A stretch of DNA of 64,000 nucleotides from DATCDE01 sp038252405 (GTDB taxonomy: Bacteria > Actinomycetota > Actinomycetes > Prado026): positions 1 to 64,000 of the forward strand of contig JBBSAJ010000006.1 in NCBI GenBank assembly GCA_038252405.1, written 5' to 3'. The notes under the pieces were generated by a model, which worked only from the letters and a program-made list of their open reading frames with translations, had not been told where the DNA came from and did no database searches. A program made the position numbers and the translations under genes. Positions 17,757 through 26,555 of this stretch are shown here, one piece after another; the first letter of the stretch is position 1; each line of letters opens with the position of its first letter.

Positions 17757-19142
17757 GTGACCACCAACCCGACCCTGTCCGCCCCCGCCGCCGTCCTGCG
17801 CGGCCTGTGTGGCGGCGCCGTCCACCTGCCCGGTGACGCGGGCTACGACGCGGCCCGCGCGCCGTGGAACGTCGCCGTCGACCAGCACCCAGCCGCCGTG
17901 GCCTACCCGGGCAGCGCGCCGGAGGTCGCCGACGTCGTCCGGGCGGCCGCCGCGGCCGGCCTGCGGGTCGCCGTCCAGGGCACCGGCCACAACGCAGGCC
18001 CGCTCCCCGACCTCGGCGGTGCGATCCTGCTCCGGACGTCGGCCATGACCGCCGTGACCATCGACGCCTCGACGCGCACCGCCCGGGTCGAGGCCGGCGC
18101 CCTGTGGCTGGACGTCGTCGAGGCCGCGTCCCCGCACGGCCTGGTCCCCCTGCACGGCTCGTCCCCGGACGTGGGAGTGGTCGGCTACTCCCTCGGCGGC
18201 GGCCTGGGCTGGTACGCGCGACAGCTCGGCCTGCAGGCCAACAGCGTCACCGCCATCGAGCTGGTCACCGCCGACGGCGAGCTGGTGCGCACCGACGCCG
18301 ACCACGACCCGGACCTGTTCTGGGCGCTGCGCGGCGGCGGCGGCAGCCTCGGCGTCGTCACGGCACTCGAGTGCACCCTGTACCCGATCGAGCCGGCGTA
18401 TGCCGGGATGCTGGTCTGGGACTGGCAGCACGCAGAGGAGGTGCTCACCGCCTGGACCGAGTGGGCCGCCACGGCGCCCGACTCGGTGACGACGTCGTGG
18501 CGGATCCTGCAGCTGCCGCCCATCCCGGAGATCCCCGAGCCGGTCCGGGGTCGCAACCTGGTCGTCATCGACGGTGCCGTGCTCGGCCTCGACGACCAGG
18601 CCGAGGCGATCATCGCCCCACTGCGCGCGCTGGCCCCGGAGATGGACACCTTCGCCCGGGTGCCGGCGGCCTCGCTGGTCCGGCTGCACATGGACCCGGA
18701 GGGCCCGACCCCGGCCGTGTCGGCCACCGCTCTGCTCGGCGAGCTGGACGCCGAGGGTGTCACGGCGCTGGTCGCCGCCGCCGGTCCCGGGTCCGGGAGC
18801 CCGCTGCTGGTCGCTGAGCTGCGCCAGCTCGGCGGGGCAGTCGGTCGTTCGCTTCCCGGCACCGGGGTGCTGTCGCACGTCGACGGCGCCTACGCGCTGT
18901 TCGCCGTCGCGATCGCGCCGACCCCCGAGATGGCGGCGGCCGGGTCGGCCGCCGGCGAGCGGCTGGTCGAGGCGATGGCCCCCTGGGCTACCGGCGGTCA
19001 GTACCTCAACTTCGCCGAGACCCGGGTGGACCCGCGGACGGGGTACCCGGCGGACTCGTGGCACCGGCTCACGGCGATCCGGTCGCAGCGCGACCCGCAG
19101 GGGCTGTTGCTCGCCAACCACGAGGTGCCCACCGGCGGGTGA
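17757..19142 (+). CDS. FAD-linked oxidase (PCMH/berberine-bridge type)
   Basis: A 461-residue oxidoreductase with an FAD_binding_4 domain in its first half: YPGSAPEVADVVRAAAAAGL, the flavin loop VQGTGHNAG, VEAGALWLDVVEAA and HGSSPDVGVVGYSLGGGLGW. The C-terminal part ends YLNFAETRVDP and SWHRLTAIRSQRDPQGLLLA, as in berberine-bridge-type enzymes. The conserved His of GTGHNAG may carry covalent FAD. These enzymes oxidise alcohols, sugars or secondary metabolites; substrate unknown. GTG 17757 has AGGAGGA upstream. It follows the LuxR/SARP-type regulator gene by 84 nt and is convergent with the hydrogenase-related operon. Confidence 0.88.
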   Translation: MTTNPTLSAPAAVLRGLCGGAVHLPGDAGYDAARAPWNVAVDQHPAAVAYPGSAPEVADVVRAAAAAGLRVAVQGTGHNAGPLPDLGGAILLRTSAMTAVTIDASTRTARVEAGALWLDVVEAASPHGLVPLHGSSPDVGVVGYSLGGGLGWYARQLGLQANSVTAIELVTADGELVRTDADHDPDLFWALRGGGGSLGVVTALECTLYPIEPAYAGMLVWDWQHAEEVLTAWTEWAATAPDSVTTSWRILQLPPIPEIPEPVRGRNLVVIDGAVLGLDDQAEAIIAPLRALAPEMDTFARVPAASLVRLHMDPEGPTPAVSATALLGELDAEGVTALVAAAGPGSGSPLLVAELRQLGGAVGRSLPGTGVLSHVDGAYALFAVAIAPTPEMAAAGSAAGERLVEAMAPWATGGQYLNFAETRVDPRTGYPADSWHRLTAIRSQRDPQGLLLANHEVPTGG

Positions 19143-19154
19143 CACCGCTGCTCG

Positions 19155-20621
19155 TCAGAGGTCGTTGCCGGCGTAGGACTGGTTGAAGCTCTTGTTGGCC
19201 AGCGGGAAGTCGGGAACGATCGTGTCGGTCAGGGCGACGGGCAGTGCCGGCCAGTTGAAGAACGACGGGTCGACGACCTTGACCCTGGTGACCACGCCGG
19301 ACTCGCCCAGCTCGATGCGGTGGGCGAGGCTGCCACGCCAGGCCTCGACCTGCGCGAACCCGGCCCCTGGGCCGGTGGGATCGACGGCGGCCCCGCCACC
19401 GGTCCCGCCGGCCAGCCGGTCCAGCAGGTCGAGCAGGACCGCCACCGAGACGTCCAGCTCCCTGGCCCGGACCCGGTAGCGGGCGAGCACGTCACCGCCG
19501 TCCTCGACGACCGTCGCGAACCGCTCGCCCAGGTCGACGAACGGGTGGTCGCGGCGGGCGTCGACGTCGACGCCCGACGCGCGGGCGACGTAGCCCAGCG
19601 CCCCGAGCGCGACCGCCTGCTCACGGGCGAGCACAGCCGTGCCGGCGAACCGGTCGAGGACCACGGAGTGCCCCAGCGTGATCTCGACCAGGTCGGCCAC
19701 CTCGTCGCGCACCGTCCGCAGCAGCAGTGGGTCCGGCAGCGCCCGCACCTGGGTGCCCCCCACCGTGAGGCCGCCGCGGAGCAGCCGGTGCCCGGTGGTG
19801 GCCCGGTTCAGCCGCAGCAGGGTCTCCCGCAGCCGCAGGGCGTGCGCGTTGGCCACCCCGAAGCCGACGTCGTTGGCCAGGGCCCCCAGGTCGGCCACGT
19901 GGTTGTGCAGCCGCTCCAGCTCCAGCAGCAGCGCCCGCAGCAGCCGGTCCGGCTCGGCGACGTCGATCCCGGCGGCGTCCTCGACGGCCATCAGGTAGGC
20001 CAGCGTGTGGCCGACCGCGGTGTCCCCGCTGATCCGCTCGGCCAGCTCGATCCCGTCGGCCGGACGGCGGCCCTCGAACAGCTGCTCCATGCCCCGGTGC
20101 AGGAACCAGAGCCGGGCCTTCATCCGCAGGATGGTCTCCCCCACCACCGAGAACCGGAAGTGGCCGGGCTCGATCAGCCCGGCGTGCACCGGGCCGACCG
20201 GGATCTCGTACACGCCGGGCCCCTCGACCTCGAGGAAAGGGAAGGATCCCACGTCGGGTGCGAAGACCGGCTCCGGGTCCGCGCCTCGAAGCATCGGGTA
20301 CCAGCCGACCGGCCAGTGGCCGTGCCGCAGCAGCCGGTGCGGCAGCGGATGGCCACGGGGCTCGATGCCGTACAGGTCCCTCAGCTCCCGCTCGAACCGT
20401 CCCGCCGGGTAGGACAGCGCCGCCAGGGTCGGGACCCAGGCGTCGCCGCGCGGGACCACCACCACGACCTCCTCCCGGCGCCCGGGGGCGGTCAGCACGT
20501 AGACGACCCGGAACGTCTCGGCGTCCTCGTGCGCGGCCACCAGGGCCAGCCGCAGGCCGCCGGCGAGCAGGCCGGCCATCACCTCCGCCAGCTCGTCGCG
20601 GCCGACCGGTCGGGTCGTCAT
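19155..20621 (-). CDS. hycE: Hydrogenase-related complex, NuoC-NuoD-like large subunit without NiFe ligands
   Basis: A 488-residue fusion of a NuoC-like N-terminal domain (RFERELRDLYGIEPRGHPLP) with a NuoD/HycE-like domain. In true group-4 hydrogenases the NiFe site needs two CxxC pairs. Here the first pair position reads ERISGDTAVGHT and the C-terminal one reads DPSFFNWPALPVALTDTIVP, so all four cysteines are absent. This is the pattern of energy-converting-hydrogenase-related (Ehr) complexes and resembles mycobacterial HycE (Rv0087). It cannot bind NiFe; a quinone-site or redox-coupling role is possible but unknown. ATG overlaps the previous stop (ATGA). Last gene of the operon. Confidence 0.85.
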   Translation of the reverse strand: MTTRPVGRDELAEVMAGLLAGGLRLALVAAHEDAETFRVVYVLTAPGRREEVVVVVPRGDAWVPTLAALSYPAGRFERELRDLYGIEPRGHPLPHRLLRHGHWPVGWYPMLRGADPEPVFAPDVGSFPFLEVEGPGVYEIPVGPVHAGLIEPGHFRFSVVGETILRMKARLWFLHRGMEQLFEGRRPADGIELAERISGDTAVGHTLAYLMAVEDAAGIDVAEPDRLLRALLLELERLHNHVADLGALANDVGFGVANAHALRLRETLLRLNRATTGHRLLRGGLTVGGTQVRALPDPLLLRTVRDEVADLVEITLGHSVVLDRFAGTAVLAREQAVALGALGYVARASGVDVDARRDHPFVDLGERFATVVEDGGDVLARYRVRARELDVSVAVLLDLLDRLAGGTGGGAAVDPTGPGAGFAQVEAWRGSLAHRIELGESGVVTRVKVVDPSFFNWPALPVALTDTIVPDFPLANKSFNQSYAGNDL

Positions 20622-22048
20622 GACGCACCTCCCAGCACGGCCGCGGCCTGACGGAGCAGCGTCCCGAACGGGCCGCTGAGGAGGGCGATGACGGCGACGA
20701 CGGCCAGCGCGAGGGCCAGCGGCAGCCACGGCCCGTGCGCTGAGCGGTCCGGCTCCGCAGCGGGGCCACCGCGGCTGCCGGCGCCGAGCGTCATCGTCGC
20801 GGTGAGCCGGACCAGGGCGGCGAACGCCACCAGCAGCAGGCCGAGCGCGACCGCCGTCACGACCTGAAGTCCCGCCGTCCATGCGCCGACCACGATGCCG
20901 ACCTCGGAGAAGAACAGGCTGAACGGCGGCAGCCCGAGCAGCGCGGCCGTCCCTGCGAGCCAGGGCACGGCCAGGCCGGGGCGGCGGGCCAGCAGCCCGC
21001 GGATGTCGGCGACCGCCGTCGATTGCTCGACGGCGAGCAGCCGTCCGGACACCACGAACAGGCTCGACTTCGCCAGCCCGTGCCCCAGCATGTGCAGCAG
21101 GACGGCGGTCAGCGCCAACGGGCCGCCCGCCGCGGCGCCGAGGGCGAGCAGGCCCATGTGCTCGATGCTGGAGTAGGCCAGCATCCGCTTGTAGTCGCGC
21201 TGGCGCAGCAGCAGCGCGGCGGCCACGGCCAGGGACAGCAGGCCCGCGACCGCCAGCATCCCGCGCAGCAGCCCGGGGCCCAGGACCGGGTTGGCGACCG
21301 CCTGGATGCGCAGGATGGCGTAGAACGCGACCGACAGCAGCACGCCGGACATCAGGCCGGACACCGGCGCCGGGGCCTGGCTGTGCGCGTCCGGCAGCCA
21401 GCTGTGCATCGGGGCCAGGCCGGCCTTGGTGGCGAACCCGAGCACGGCCAAGGCGGCGCCCAGCTTGAGCACGGCCGGGTCGAGCAGCGCCGGGTGCGTC
21501 ACCAGGTCGACCCAGGACAGTGTCGGGGTGCCGCTGGCCCGGGTCGCCGCATAGACCAGCACGATGCCGAGGAAGGCGATGGCCACGCCGACCGACCCGA
21601 GCACCACGTACTTCCAGGCCGCCTCGAGCGAGGCCCGGGTGCGGTGCTGGCCGACCAGGAAGGCGGTGGCGATCGTGGTGCCCTCGACGGCCACCCACAA
21701 GACGCCGAGGTTGTCGGCCAGCACGGCCAGTGACATCGCACCGAGGAAGGCCGACAGCAGCGCCGCCGGGCCGGGCGCTGACCTCGCCTGCAGCCCGCCC
21801 CACGTCGCGGTCAGACCCACCGCCCCGATGACCACGAGCATGAACGCGGACAGCGCGTCGGCGCGCAGCAGCCCGCCCGCCGCGCTGACGACCCGGTGGT
21901 CCAGGGCGGCGGCGCCGAGCGCCAGCCCGGTCCCGAGGACCACCACCGAGACGGCGATCCCGGCCAGCCGGGCGACCCTCGGGACCCGCAGGCTGACGGT
22001 CGCCGCCAGCACCGAGGTGCCGAGCGGGAGCCACAGGACGACGCCCAT
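20618..22048 (-). CDS. hycQ: Hydrogenase-related complex, NuoN/HyfF-like membrane subunit
   Basis: A 476-residue antiporter-like membrane subunit with about 13-14 segments. Conserved pump features are the glutamate segment LWVAVEGTTIATAFLVG, the lysine/histidine region FATKAGLAPMHSWLPDAHSQ followed by PAPVSGLMSGVLLSVAFY, and HMLGHGLAKSSLFVVSG. These are ion-translocation residues in complex I and Mrp-type proteins. Position and length match Rv0086 (HycQ). ATG 22048 overlaps the hycP stop (TGATG). Confidence 0.87.
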   Translation of the reverse strand: MGVVLWLPLGTSVLAATVSLRVPRVARLAGIAVSVVVLGTGLALGAAALDHRVVSAAGGLLRADALSAFMLVVIGAVGLTATWGGLQARSAPGPAALLSAFLGAMSLAVLADNLGVLWVAVEGTTIATAFLVGQHRTRASLEAAWKYVVLGSVGVAIAFLGIVLVYAATRASGTPTLSWVDLVTHPALLDPAVLKLGAALAVLGFATKAGLAPMHSWLPDAHSQAPAPVSGLMSGVLLSVAFYAILRIQAVANPVLGPGLLRGMLAVAGLLSLAVAAALLLRQRDYKRMLAYSSIEHMGLLALGAAAGGPLALTAVLLHMLGHGLAKSSLFVVSGRLLAVEQSTAVADIRGLLARRPGLAVPWLAGTAALLGLPPFSLFFSEVGIVVGAWTAGLQVVTAVALGLLLVAFAALVRLTATMTLGAGSRGGPAAEPDRSAHGPWLPLALALAVVAVIALLSGPFGTLLRQAAAVLGGAS

Positions 22049-22704
22049 CAGTCCCTCAGCTCGGTCAGCTCGTCAAGGTCCAGGGCACCGAACTTGACCC
22101 GCATGCGGGCGCTGAAGACCTGCAGGATCAGCACGACCAGCAGCACGTCGAGGGAGGCGCCCAGCTCCACCACCAGCGGCAGTCCGCCCGCCGTCATGAA
22201 CGCGACCGCCGCGATCCCGTTGTCCAGCACCAGGAATCCGACCAGCTGGGCGAGCGCGTGCCGGCGTCCGACCAGCAGCAGGAAGCCGAGCAGCGTCAGC
22301 GCGAGCGCCACCGGCACCGCCCGGACCGCCGGGTCCGGGCTGGAGCCCACGATCGGCCTGCTGACCAGGTACGCCACCACGGTGAGCACGGCCGCGGCGA
22401 TCAGCGCAGCGGTCGGGTTCAGCCGCGGGGACTCCTCGCGTCCGGCGTCCGCCGGCACGCTGCGACCCACCAGCACGGGCAGGACGGCGGCCTTGAGCAG
22501 CACCACGAGACCGGCCACGGCCAGCAGCCCGGCCTCACGGTGCTGAACGCCGATCACGGCGACCAGTGCGCCGAGCGCGGCCCCCTGGACCGACAGCAGC
22601 CGGACCGAGGCGGCCAGCGAGCGCCGCCACACCAGCAGCACGCCGGTGAGCAGCAGGACGCCGGCGGCCAGCCCCACCAGCTGCGCGTACACGTTCGCCG
22701 CCAT
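22048..22704 (-). CDS. hycP: Hydrogenase-related complex, HyfE-like membrane subunit
   Basis: A 218-residue protein with about six or seven membrane segments; it opens NVYAQLVGLAAGVLLLTGVL and ends with FSARMRVKFGALDLDELTEL. It corresponds to HyfE of group-4 hydrogenases (a NuoK-like protein with extra helices) and to Rv0085 by position. ATG 22704 is chosen from homology; the frame is open far upstream in antisense-like sequence. It begins 5 nt after the hycD stop and overlaps the start of hycQ by one base. Confidence 0.82.
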   Translation of the reverse strand: MAANVYAQLVGLAAGVLLLTGVLLVWRRSLAASVRLLSVQGAALGALVAVIGVQHREAGLLAVAGLVVLLKAAVLPVLVGRSVPADAGREESPRLNPTAALIAAAVLTVVAYLVSRPIVGSSPDPAVRAVPVALALTLLGFLLLVGRRHALAQLVGFLVLDNGIAAVAFMTAGGLPLVVELGASLDVLLVVLILQVFSARMRVKFGALDLDELTELRD

Positions 22705-22709
22705 CGCGC

Positions 22710-23657
22710 TCAGCCGACCAGGTAGGAGGCCGTGACGGCCAAGAAGGCGAGCACGAACGAGCCGGCCAGCAGCTCGGGGACCCGGAACAGCCGCAGCTTG
22801 GCCAAGAACACCTCGGCTGCGCCCAGCAGCCCGCCGAGCACCACGAGCTTGCCGGCGAGGGCGGCGACGCCGAGGAGCAGCCCAGCGGCGCTCACCCGGG
22901 TGTCGATGCCCCACGGTGCGACCAGGTTCCCGACCAGCCCGAGCAGCGCCGCGAGCCGGACCCACGAGCCCAGCTCGAGCCAGGCCAGGTCGCGGGCCGA
23001 CGCCTCCAGCAGCATCGCCTCGTGCACCATGGTGAGCTCAAGGTGCGTCGACGGGTTGTCCACCGGCAGCCGCCCCGTCTCGGCCAGCACGACGATGCCG
23101 AGGGCGAGCACCGCCAGCAGGCTGACCGGCGAGGCGATCACCGCCGACGAGTCGAGCCGGGCCTGCACGATGAGCGACAGCGCGGAGCTGCCCACCGGGA
23201 TGGACAGGGCGTAGACGGCCACGAGCACGGTCGGCTCGACCAGCGCCGCGATGGTCATGTGCCGGCTGGACCCCATGCCGCCGAAGGCCGTGCCGGCGTC
23301 CAGGCCCAGCAGGGCGACCGCCACGGTGCCCACGAGGAGGACGGACACGACGACGAACAGGTCGTCCGGGACCAGGGGCAGGCTGACCGCGCCCACGAGC
23401 GGCAGCAGCGCCGCCACCAGCAGGCTCGAGCTGAGCAGCACCACGGGGGCCACCCGCAGCAGCCAGCCGGAGCCGGTGGCCCGTACCGGCGCCTTGGCGA
23501 CCAGCTTGCGCAGGTCCCGCCAGGGCTGCCAGACGCCGGCACCGGCACGGCCCTCGAGTCGGGCCCTCGTCTGTCGGGTGACGCCGGCCAGCACCGGGGC
23601 GAGGGCCACGACGACACCGACCTGGACGGCGGCCACCAGGATCGCCTGACCGGTCAC
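22710..23657 (-). CDS. hycD: Hydrogenase-related complex, NuoH/HycD-like membrane subunit
   Basis: A 315-residue polytopic protein homologous to NuoH and formate-hydrogenlyase HycD. Landmarks are the cytoplasmic loop GVWQPWRDLRKLVAKAPVRA, GTAFGGMGSSRHMTIAALVE and the acidic loop ETGRLPVDNPSTHLELTMVH followed by EAMLLE, which in complex I lines the quinone and proton entry region. It corresponds to Rv0084. GTG 23657 overlaps the upstream stop (GTGA). Confidence 0.9.
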   Translation of the reverse strand: MTGQAILVAAVQVGVVVALAPVLAGVTRQTRARLEGRAGAGVWQPWRDLRKLVAKAPVRATGSGWLLRVAPVVLLSSSLLVAALLPLVGAVSLPLVPDDLFVVVSVLLVGTVAVALLGLDAGTAFGGMGSSRHMTIAALVEPTVLVAVYALSIPVGSSALSLIVQARLDSSAVIASPVSLLAVLALGIVVLAETGRLPVDNPSTHLELTMVHEAMLLEASARDLAWLELGSWVRLAALLGLVGNLVAPWGIDTRVSAAGLLLGVAALAGKLVVLGGLLGAAEVFLAKLRLFRVPELLAGSFVLAFLAVTASYLVG

Positions 23658-25651
23658 AGCGACACCACCAGCAAGACGGCGAGCAGCGCGCCGAACGAGT
23701 AGCCGAGGTAGCGGTGGACGCTGCCGTTCTGCAGCCGCCGCGCCTGCACACCGACCCGGTCCGCCCAGCCGATCACCGGCCGGTACAGCCGGACCTCGAC
23801 GACGTCGGACAGCCGTTGCCGGTACTCGACCCGCTGCACGAGGTACCGGGACTCGGTCGCGTGGGTGACCTCGACGTCCCTGGTCGGCTGCAGCGCGTCA
23901 TCGAACACCCGCAGCAGCGGCTCGGCGTACGAGGTGGCGGTGTACTGCATCCGGGGGCTGACTCGCGCGCCGCCGCAGCCCCAGGCCAGGTCGGTCGCCC
24001 TGGCCGGGTGGCGGCGGGCTGCCCGGGCCACGGACACCAGCACGGGGAGCGCGACGGCGGCTGCCAGGACCGCCAGCGCGAGCGGGTCCAGCAGGGCGTT
24101 CAGCCCGGTCAGCCGGATGCCGCCCAGCCCCACGGGCTCGATGCCGGCCGCACCCACCGTGGTGGCGAGCGCCGCGGCCACCGGTCCCGGGACCAGGCCG
24201 AGCGCGACCACGACGGCGGCCCCGGCGAGCATCGGCCAGGTCATGGTGCGACCGGCCTCGTGGGCGGCGTCCGCCTCGGTCGACCGGGGCCGGGCCAGGA
24301 ACGCGATGCCGTAGGCCTTCACGAAGGTGAGCAGAGCCAGCCCGGTGGTCAGCGCGACCACGCCGACGGCCAGCGGCATGACCACGGCGACCATCGGGTC
24401 CCCCAGCCGGGCGCCGTGGATGAGTGCCTGCAGGAGCGTCCACTCGGCCACGAACCCCGCGGTGCCCGGCAGCGCCGCCGCGCCCAGGCTGGCCACGCCG
24501 AACGCCGCGCCGGTCCACGGCATGCGCGTGCCCAGCCCGCCGAGCCGGTCGAGGTCCCGTTCGCCGGTGGCGTGCAGCACGGCCCCGGCGCCGAGGAACA
24601 GGGTGGCCTTGAACGCCGCATGGCTCACGACCAGCAGCAGGCTCGCGGTCAGCGCGGCGTCGGCCACATCGGTCGCCCCGGACGCCCGCAGCAGCACCGA
24701 CGTGCCCAGGGCCAGCACCACCAGGCCGACGTTCTCGGTGGTCGAGTAGGCGAGCAGCCGCTTGAGGTCGCTGGCGACGGAGGCCTGCAGGATCCCGTAG
24801 AGCGCGGAGGCGGCGCCGAGCACGGCCAGCAGCACCCCCCACCAGGCCGGTCCGCCGGGCAGCAGCCGCACGCACACGAGCAGCACGCCGTACAGCCCGA
24901 TCGACACCATCGCGGCGCTCATGGCCGCGGACACGTGGCTGGGCGCCTCCGGGTGCGCGCGCGGCAGCCACACGTGCAGCGGCACCAGGCCGGCCTTGGT
25001 GCCGAAGCCGAGGAGCAGCAGCACGAAGCCGACGCTCGCGGCGGCCGAGTGCGGCCGCAGGGACCCGATGGTGTCGAAGCCGGTGCCGCCCGAGGCTGCC
25101 GTGAGCACGGCGAAGCCGGCGAGCAGCAGCGCGAAGCTCAGCTGGGTGAGTGCGGCGTACCACACGGTGGCCGCGGTGACCTCGGCCCGCCGCGCGTGGT
25201 CCGCCAGCAGCAGGACCGTCGACCCCACGGCCATGAGCTCCCAGGCCAGCAGGAAGGAGACGACGTCCGCGGCGGCTGCGACCAGCTGCAGGCCCACGAG
25301 GAAGACCGCGAGCGCGGCCCAGGAGCTGCGCGAGGCGGAGGGGCCGGACACGTACCCGATGCCGTAGACCGCCACGGCCACGCCCACGACCGAGGCCAGC
25401 AGCATGAACAGCCCGCCGAGCCGGTCGGGGGCGAAGGCCACCGGGTCGACCGGCAGCGCCACCGGCAGGCGGATGCTGCCCGCCTGCCCGGCCATGGCGA
25501 GCGCGCCGGTGACGGCGCCCGCGACCGAGACGGCTGCGCAGGACACCCCTGCCACGACGGCGCGGGTGGCGGCCGGCACGACCAGCGCGACGGCCACGGC
25601 CACGGCCGCGAGCACCACCTGGGACAGCAGCCCGACCTGGACCGCGGTCAC
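23654..25651 (-). CDS. Hydrogenase-related complex, NuoL/HyfB-like proton-pump subunit
   Basis: A 665-residue antiporter-like subunit. It carries FLLAWELMAVGSTVLLLADH (conserved Glu), FGTKAGLVPLHVWLPRAHPE followed by APSHVSAAMSAAMVSIGLYG, and VSHAAFKATLFLGAGAVLH (Lys in a membrane helix), all marks of ion-pumping NuoL/M/N relatives. A C-terminal extension (TDLAWGCGGARVSPRMQYTA to the end) is typical of HyfB/HycC. By place and size it matches Rv0083. GTG start overlaps the previous stop (GTGA). Confidence 0.9.
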   Translation of the reverse strand: MTAVQVGLLSQVVLAAVAVAVALVVPAATRAVVAGVSCAAVSVAGAVTGALAMAGQAGSIRLPVALPVDPVAFAPDRLGGLFMLLASVVGVAVAVYGIGYVSGPSASRSSWAALAVFLVGLQLVAAAADVVSFLLAWELMAVGSTVLLLADHARRAEVTAATVWYAALTQLSFALLLAGFAVLTAASGGTGFDTIGSLRPHSAAASVGFVLLLLGFGTKAGLVPLHVWLPRAHPEAPSHVSAAMSAAMVSIGLYGVLLVCVRLLPGGPAWWGVLLAVLGAASALYGILQASVASDLKRLLAYSTTENVGLVVLALGTSVLLRASGATDVADAALTASLLLVVSHAAFKATLFLGAGAVLHATGERDLDRLGGLGTRMPWTGAAFGVASLGAAALPGTAGFVAEWTLLQALIHGARLGDPMVAVVMPLAVGVVALTTGLALLTFVKAYGIAFLARPRSTEADAAHEAGRTMTWPMLAGAAVVVALGLVPGPVAAALATTVGAAGIEPVGLGGIRLTGLNALLDPLALAVLAAAVALPVLVSVARAARRHPARATDLAWGCGGARVSPRMQYTATSYAEPLLRVFDDALQPTRDVEVTHATESRYLVQRVEYRQRLSDVVEVRLYRPVIGWADRVGVQARRLQNGSVHRYLGYSFGALLAVLLVVSL

Positions 25652-26133
25652 CGCCCGGTCACCCGGCGCAGCGCCTCGACGATGACCTGCGGCTCGGGCG
25701 GGCAGCCTGGCACGTCGAGGTCGACGGGCACGACGTCGGCGACGCCGCCGACCACGCCGTACCCGGCCGCGAAGGCGCCGCAGCCCCGGGCGCAGTCCCC
25801 GACCGCGAGGACCAGCCGTGGCGTGGGGGTCGCCTCGACGGTGCGCCGCAGGGGTTCGGCCATGTTCCGGGTGACGGCTCCGGTGACCAGCACGGCGTCC
25901 GCGTGCCGGGGCGAGGCGACCAGTCGCGCGCCGTACCGCTCGGCGTCGTACACCGGGCCGAACGCGGCGGCCACCTCGATCTCGCAGCCGTTGCAGGATC
26001 CGGCGTCCACGTGCCGCAGCTGGACGCTGCCGCCCAGCGGTCGGGCCGCCGGCAGCGGGTCCGGCGCGGGCGGGGCCGGTTCGGCGACCGTCCCGGTCCG
26101 GCGGATCAGCGCGACCAGCCGCAGCAGGCTCAC
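25648..26133 (-). CDS. Hydrogenase-related complex, NuoB-like small subunit
   Basis: A 161-residue NuoB/HycG-like subunit corresponding to Rv0082. It has HVDAGSCNGCEIEV (Cys47, Cys50), VGDCARGCGAF (Cys114, Cys118) and VPGCPPEP (Cys144), enough for one [4Fe-4S] cluster of the N2 type. The cluster site is therefore intact although the partner large subunit has lost its NiFe ligands. No ferredoxin-type (NuoI/HyfH) subunit is encoded nearby, so the electron donor is unknown. Start 26133 overlaps the ArsR stop by four bases. Confidence 0.9.
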   Translation of the reverse strand: MSLLRLVALIRRTGTVAEPAPPAPDPLPAARPLGGSVQLRHVDAGSCNGCEIEVAAAFGPVYDAERYGARLVASPRHADAVLVTGAVTRNMAEPLRRTVEATPTPRLVLAVGDCARGCGAFAAGYGVVGGVADVVPVDLDVPGCPPEPQVIVEALRRVTGR

Positions 26134-26471
26134 GGCTGCTGCGGACCCGTCGGGCGCAGCTCCTCGGCGAGGGCGTCCTGCCCGGCGATGAGCCCGAGCA
26201 GGATCTGGCGGGCCGTCAGCAGCAGGTCGCGGACCTGCGGCACGCTGATCGAGTAGACCACCTCACCGGCCTCCCGGTGCTGGCTCACCAGCCCGGTGCG
26301 ACGCAGCACCGCAAGCTGCTGGGACAGGTTGCTCGGTTCAATCTCGATCCGCTCGAGCAGCTCGTGCACGGCGTGGTCACGCTCGGACAGCAGCTCGAGC
26401 ACCCGGATCCGGGCCGGGTGCCCCAGGGTGCGGAAGAAGTCCGCCTTCGCCTGGTAGAGCGGGGTCGCCAT
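26130..26471 (-). CDS. ArsR-family regulator, Rv0081-like
   Basis: A 113-residue winged-helix protein: KADFFRTLGHPARIRVLELL, ERIEIEPSNLSQQLAVLRRT (recognition helix) and HREAGEVVYSISVPQVRDLL (wing). There is no cysteine pair in the helix where metal sensors have ligands, so it is probably not a metal sensor. In M. tuberculosis the first gene of the same operon, Rv0081, encodes a regulator of nearly identical size with a hypoxia-linked role. ATG 26471 is taken by homology (MATPLYQAKADFF). Stop overlaps the next gene, so it is co-expressed with the complex it probably controls. Confidence 0.88.
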   Translation of the reverse strand: MATPLYQAKADFFRTLGHPARIRVLELLSERDHAVHELLERIEIEPSNLSQQLAVLRRTGLVSQHREAGEVVYSISVPQVRDLLLTARQILLGLIAGQDALAEELRPTGPQQP

Positions 26472-26492
26472 CGTGGTCCGTCGTCCTCCCGG

Positions 26493-26523
26493 GTTGGAGG
26501 ACCAACTTTGCACATGATGATGT
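26493..26523. promoter_or_regulatory. Inverted repeats upstream of the Rv0081-like operon
   Basis: Two small inverted repeats lie 22-52 nt upstream of the regulator start: GTTGG-AGGA-CCAAC (26493-26506) and ACAT-GATG-ATGT (26512-26523). On the minus strand a TTGACT box lies slightly farther upstream (about 26535-26530), suitable as a -35. Autoregulation by the ArsR-type protein is likely, as reported for Rv0081, but which repeat is the operator is inferred. Confidence 0.45.
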
Positions 26524-26555
26524 CTTCAAGTCAACAAGAGGGCCGCAGCCGCGGG

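Noticed and set aside
15699..19145. Very long minus-strand open frame opposite the LuxR-type and FAD-oxidase genes
   Set aside because: High-GC antisense shadow: Gly/Arg/Gln-rich composition with no domain motifs, while the opposite strand has clear conserved domains.
19155..20621. Calling the NuoCD/HycE-like protein an active NiFe hydrogenase
   Set aside because: All four metal-binding cysteines are replaced, and no maturation genes are in the window.
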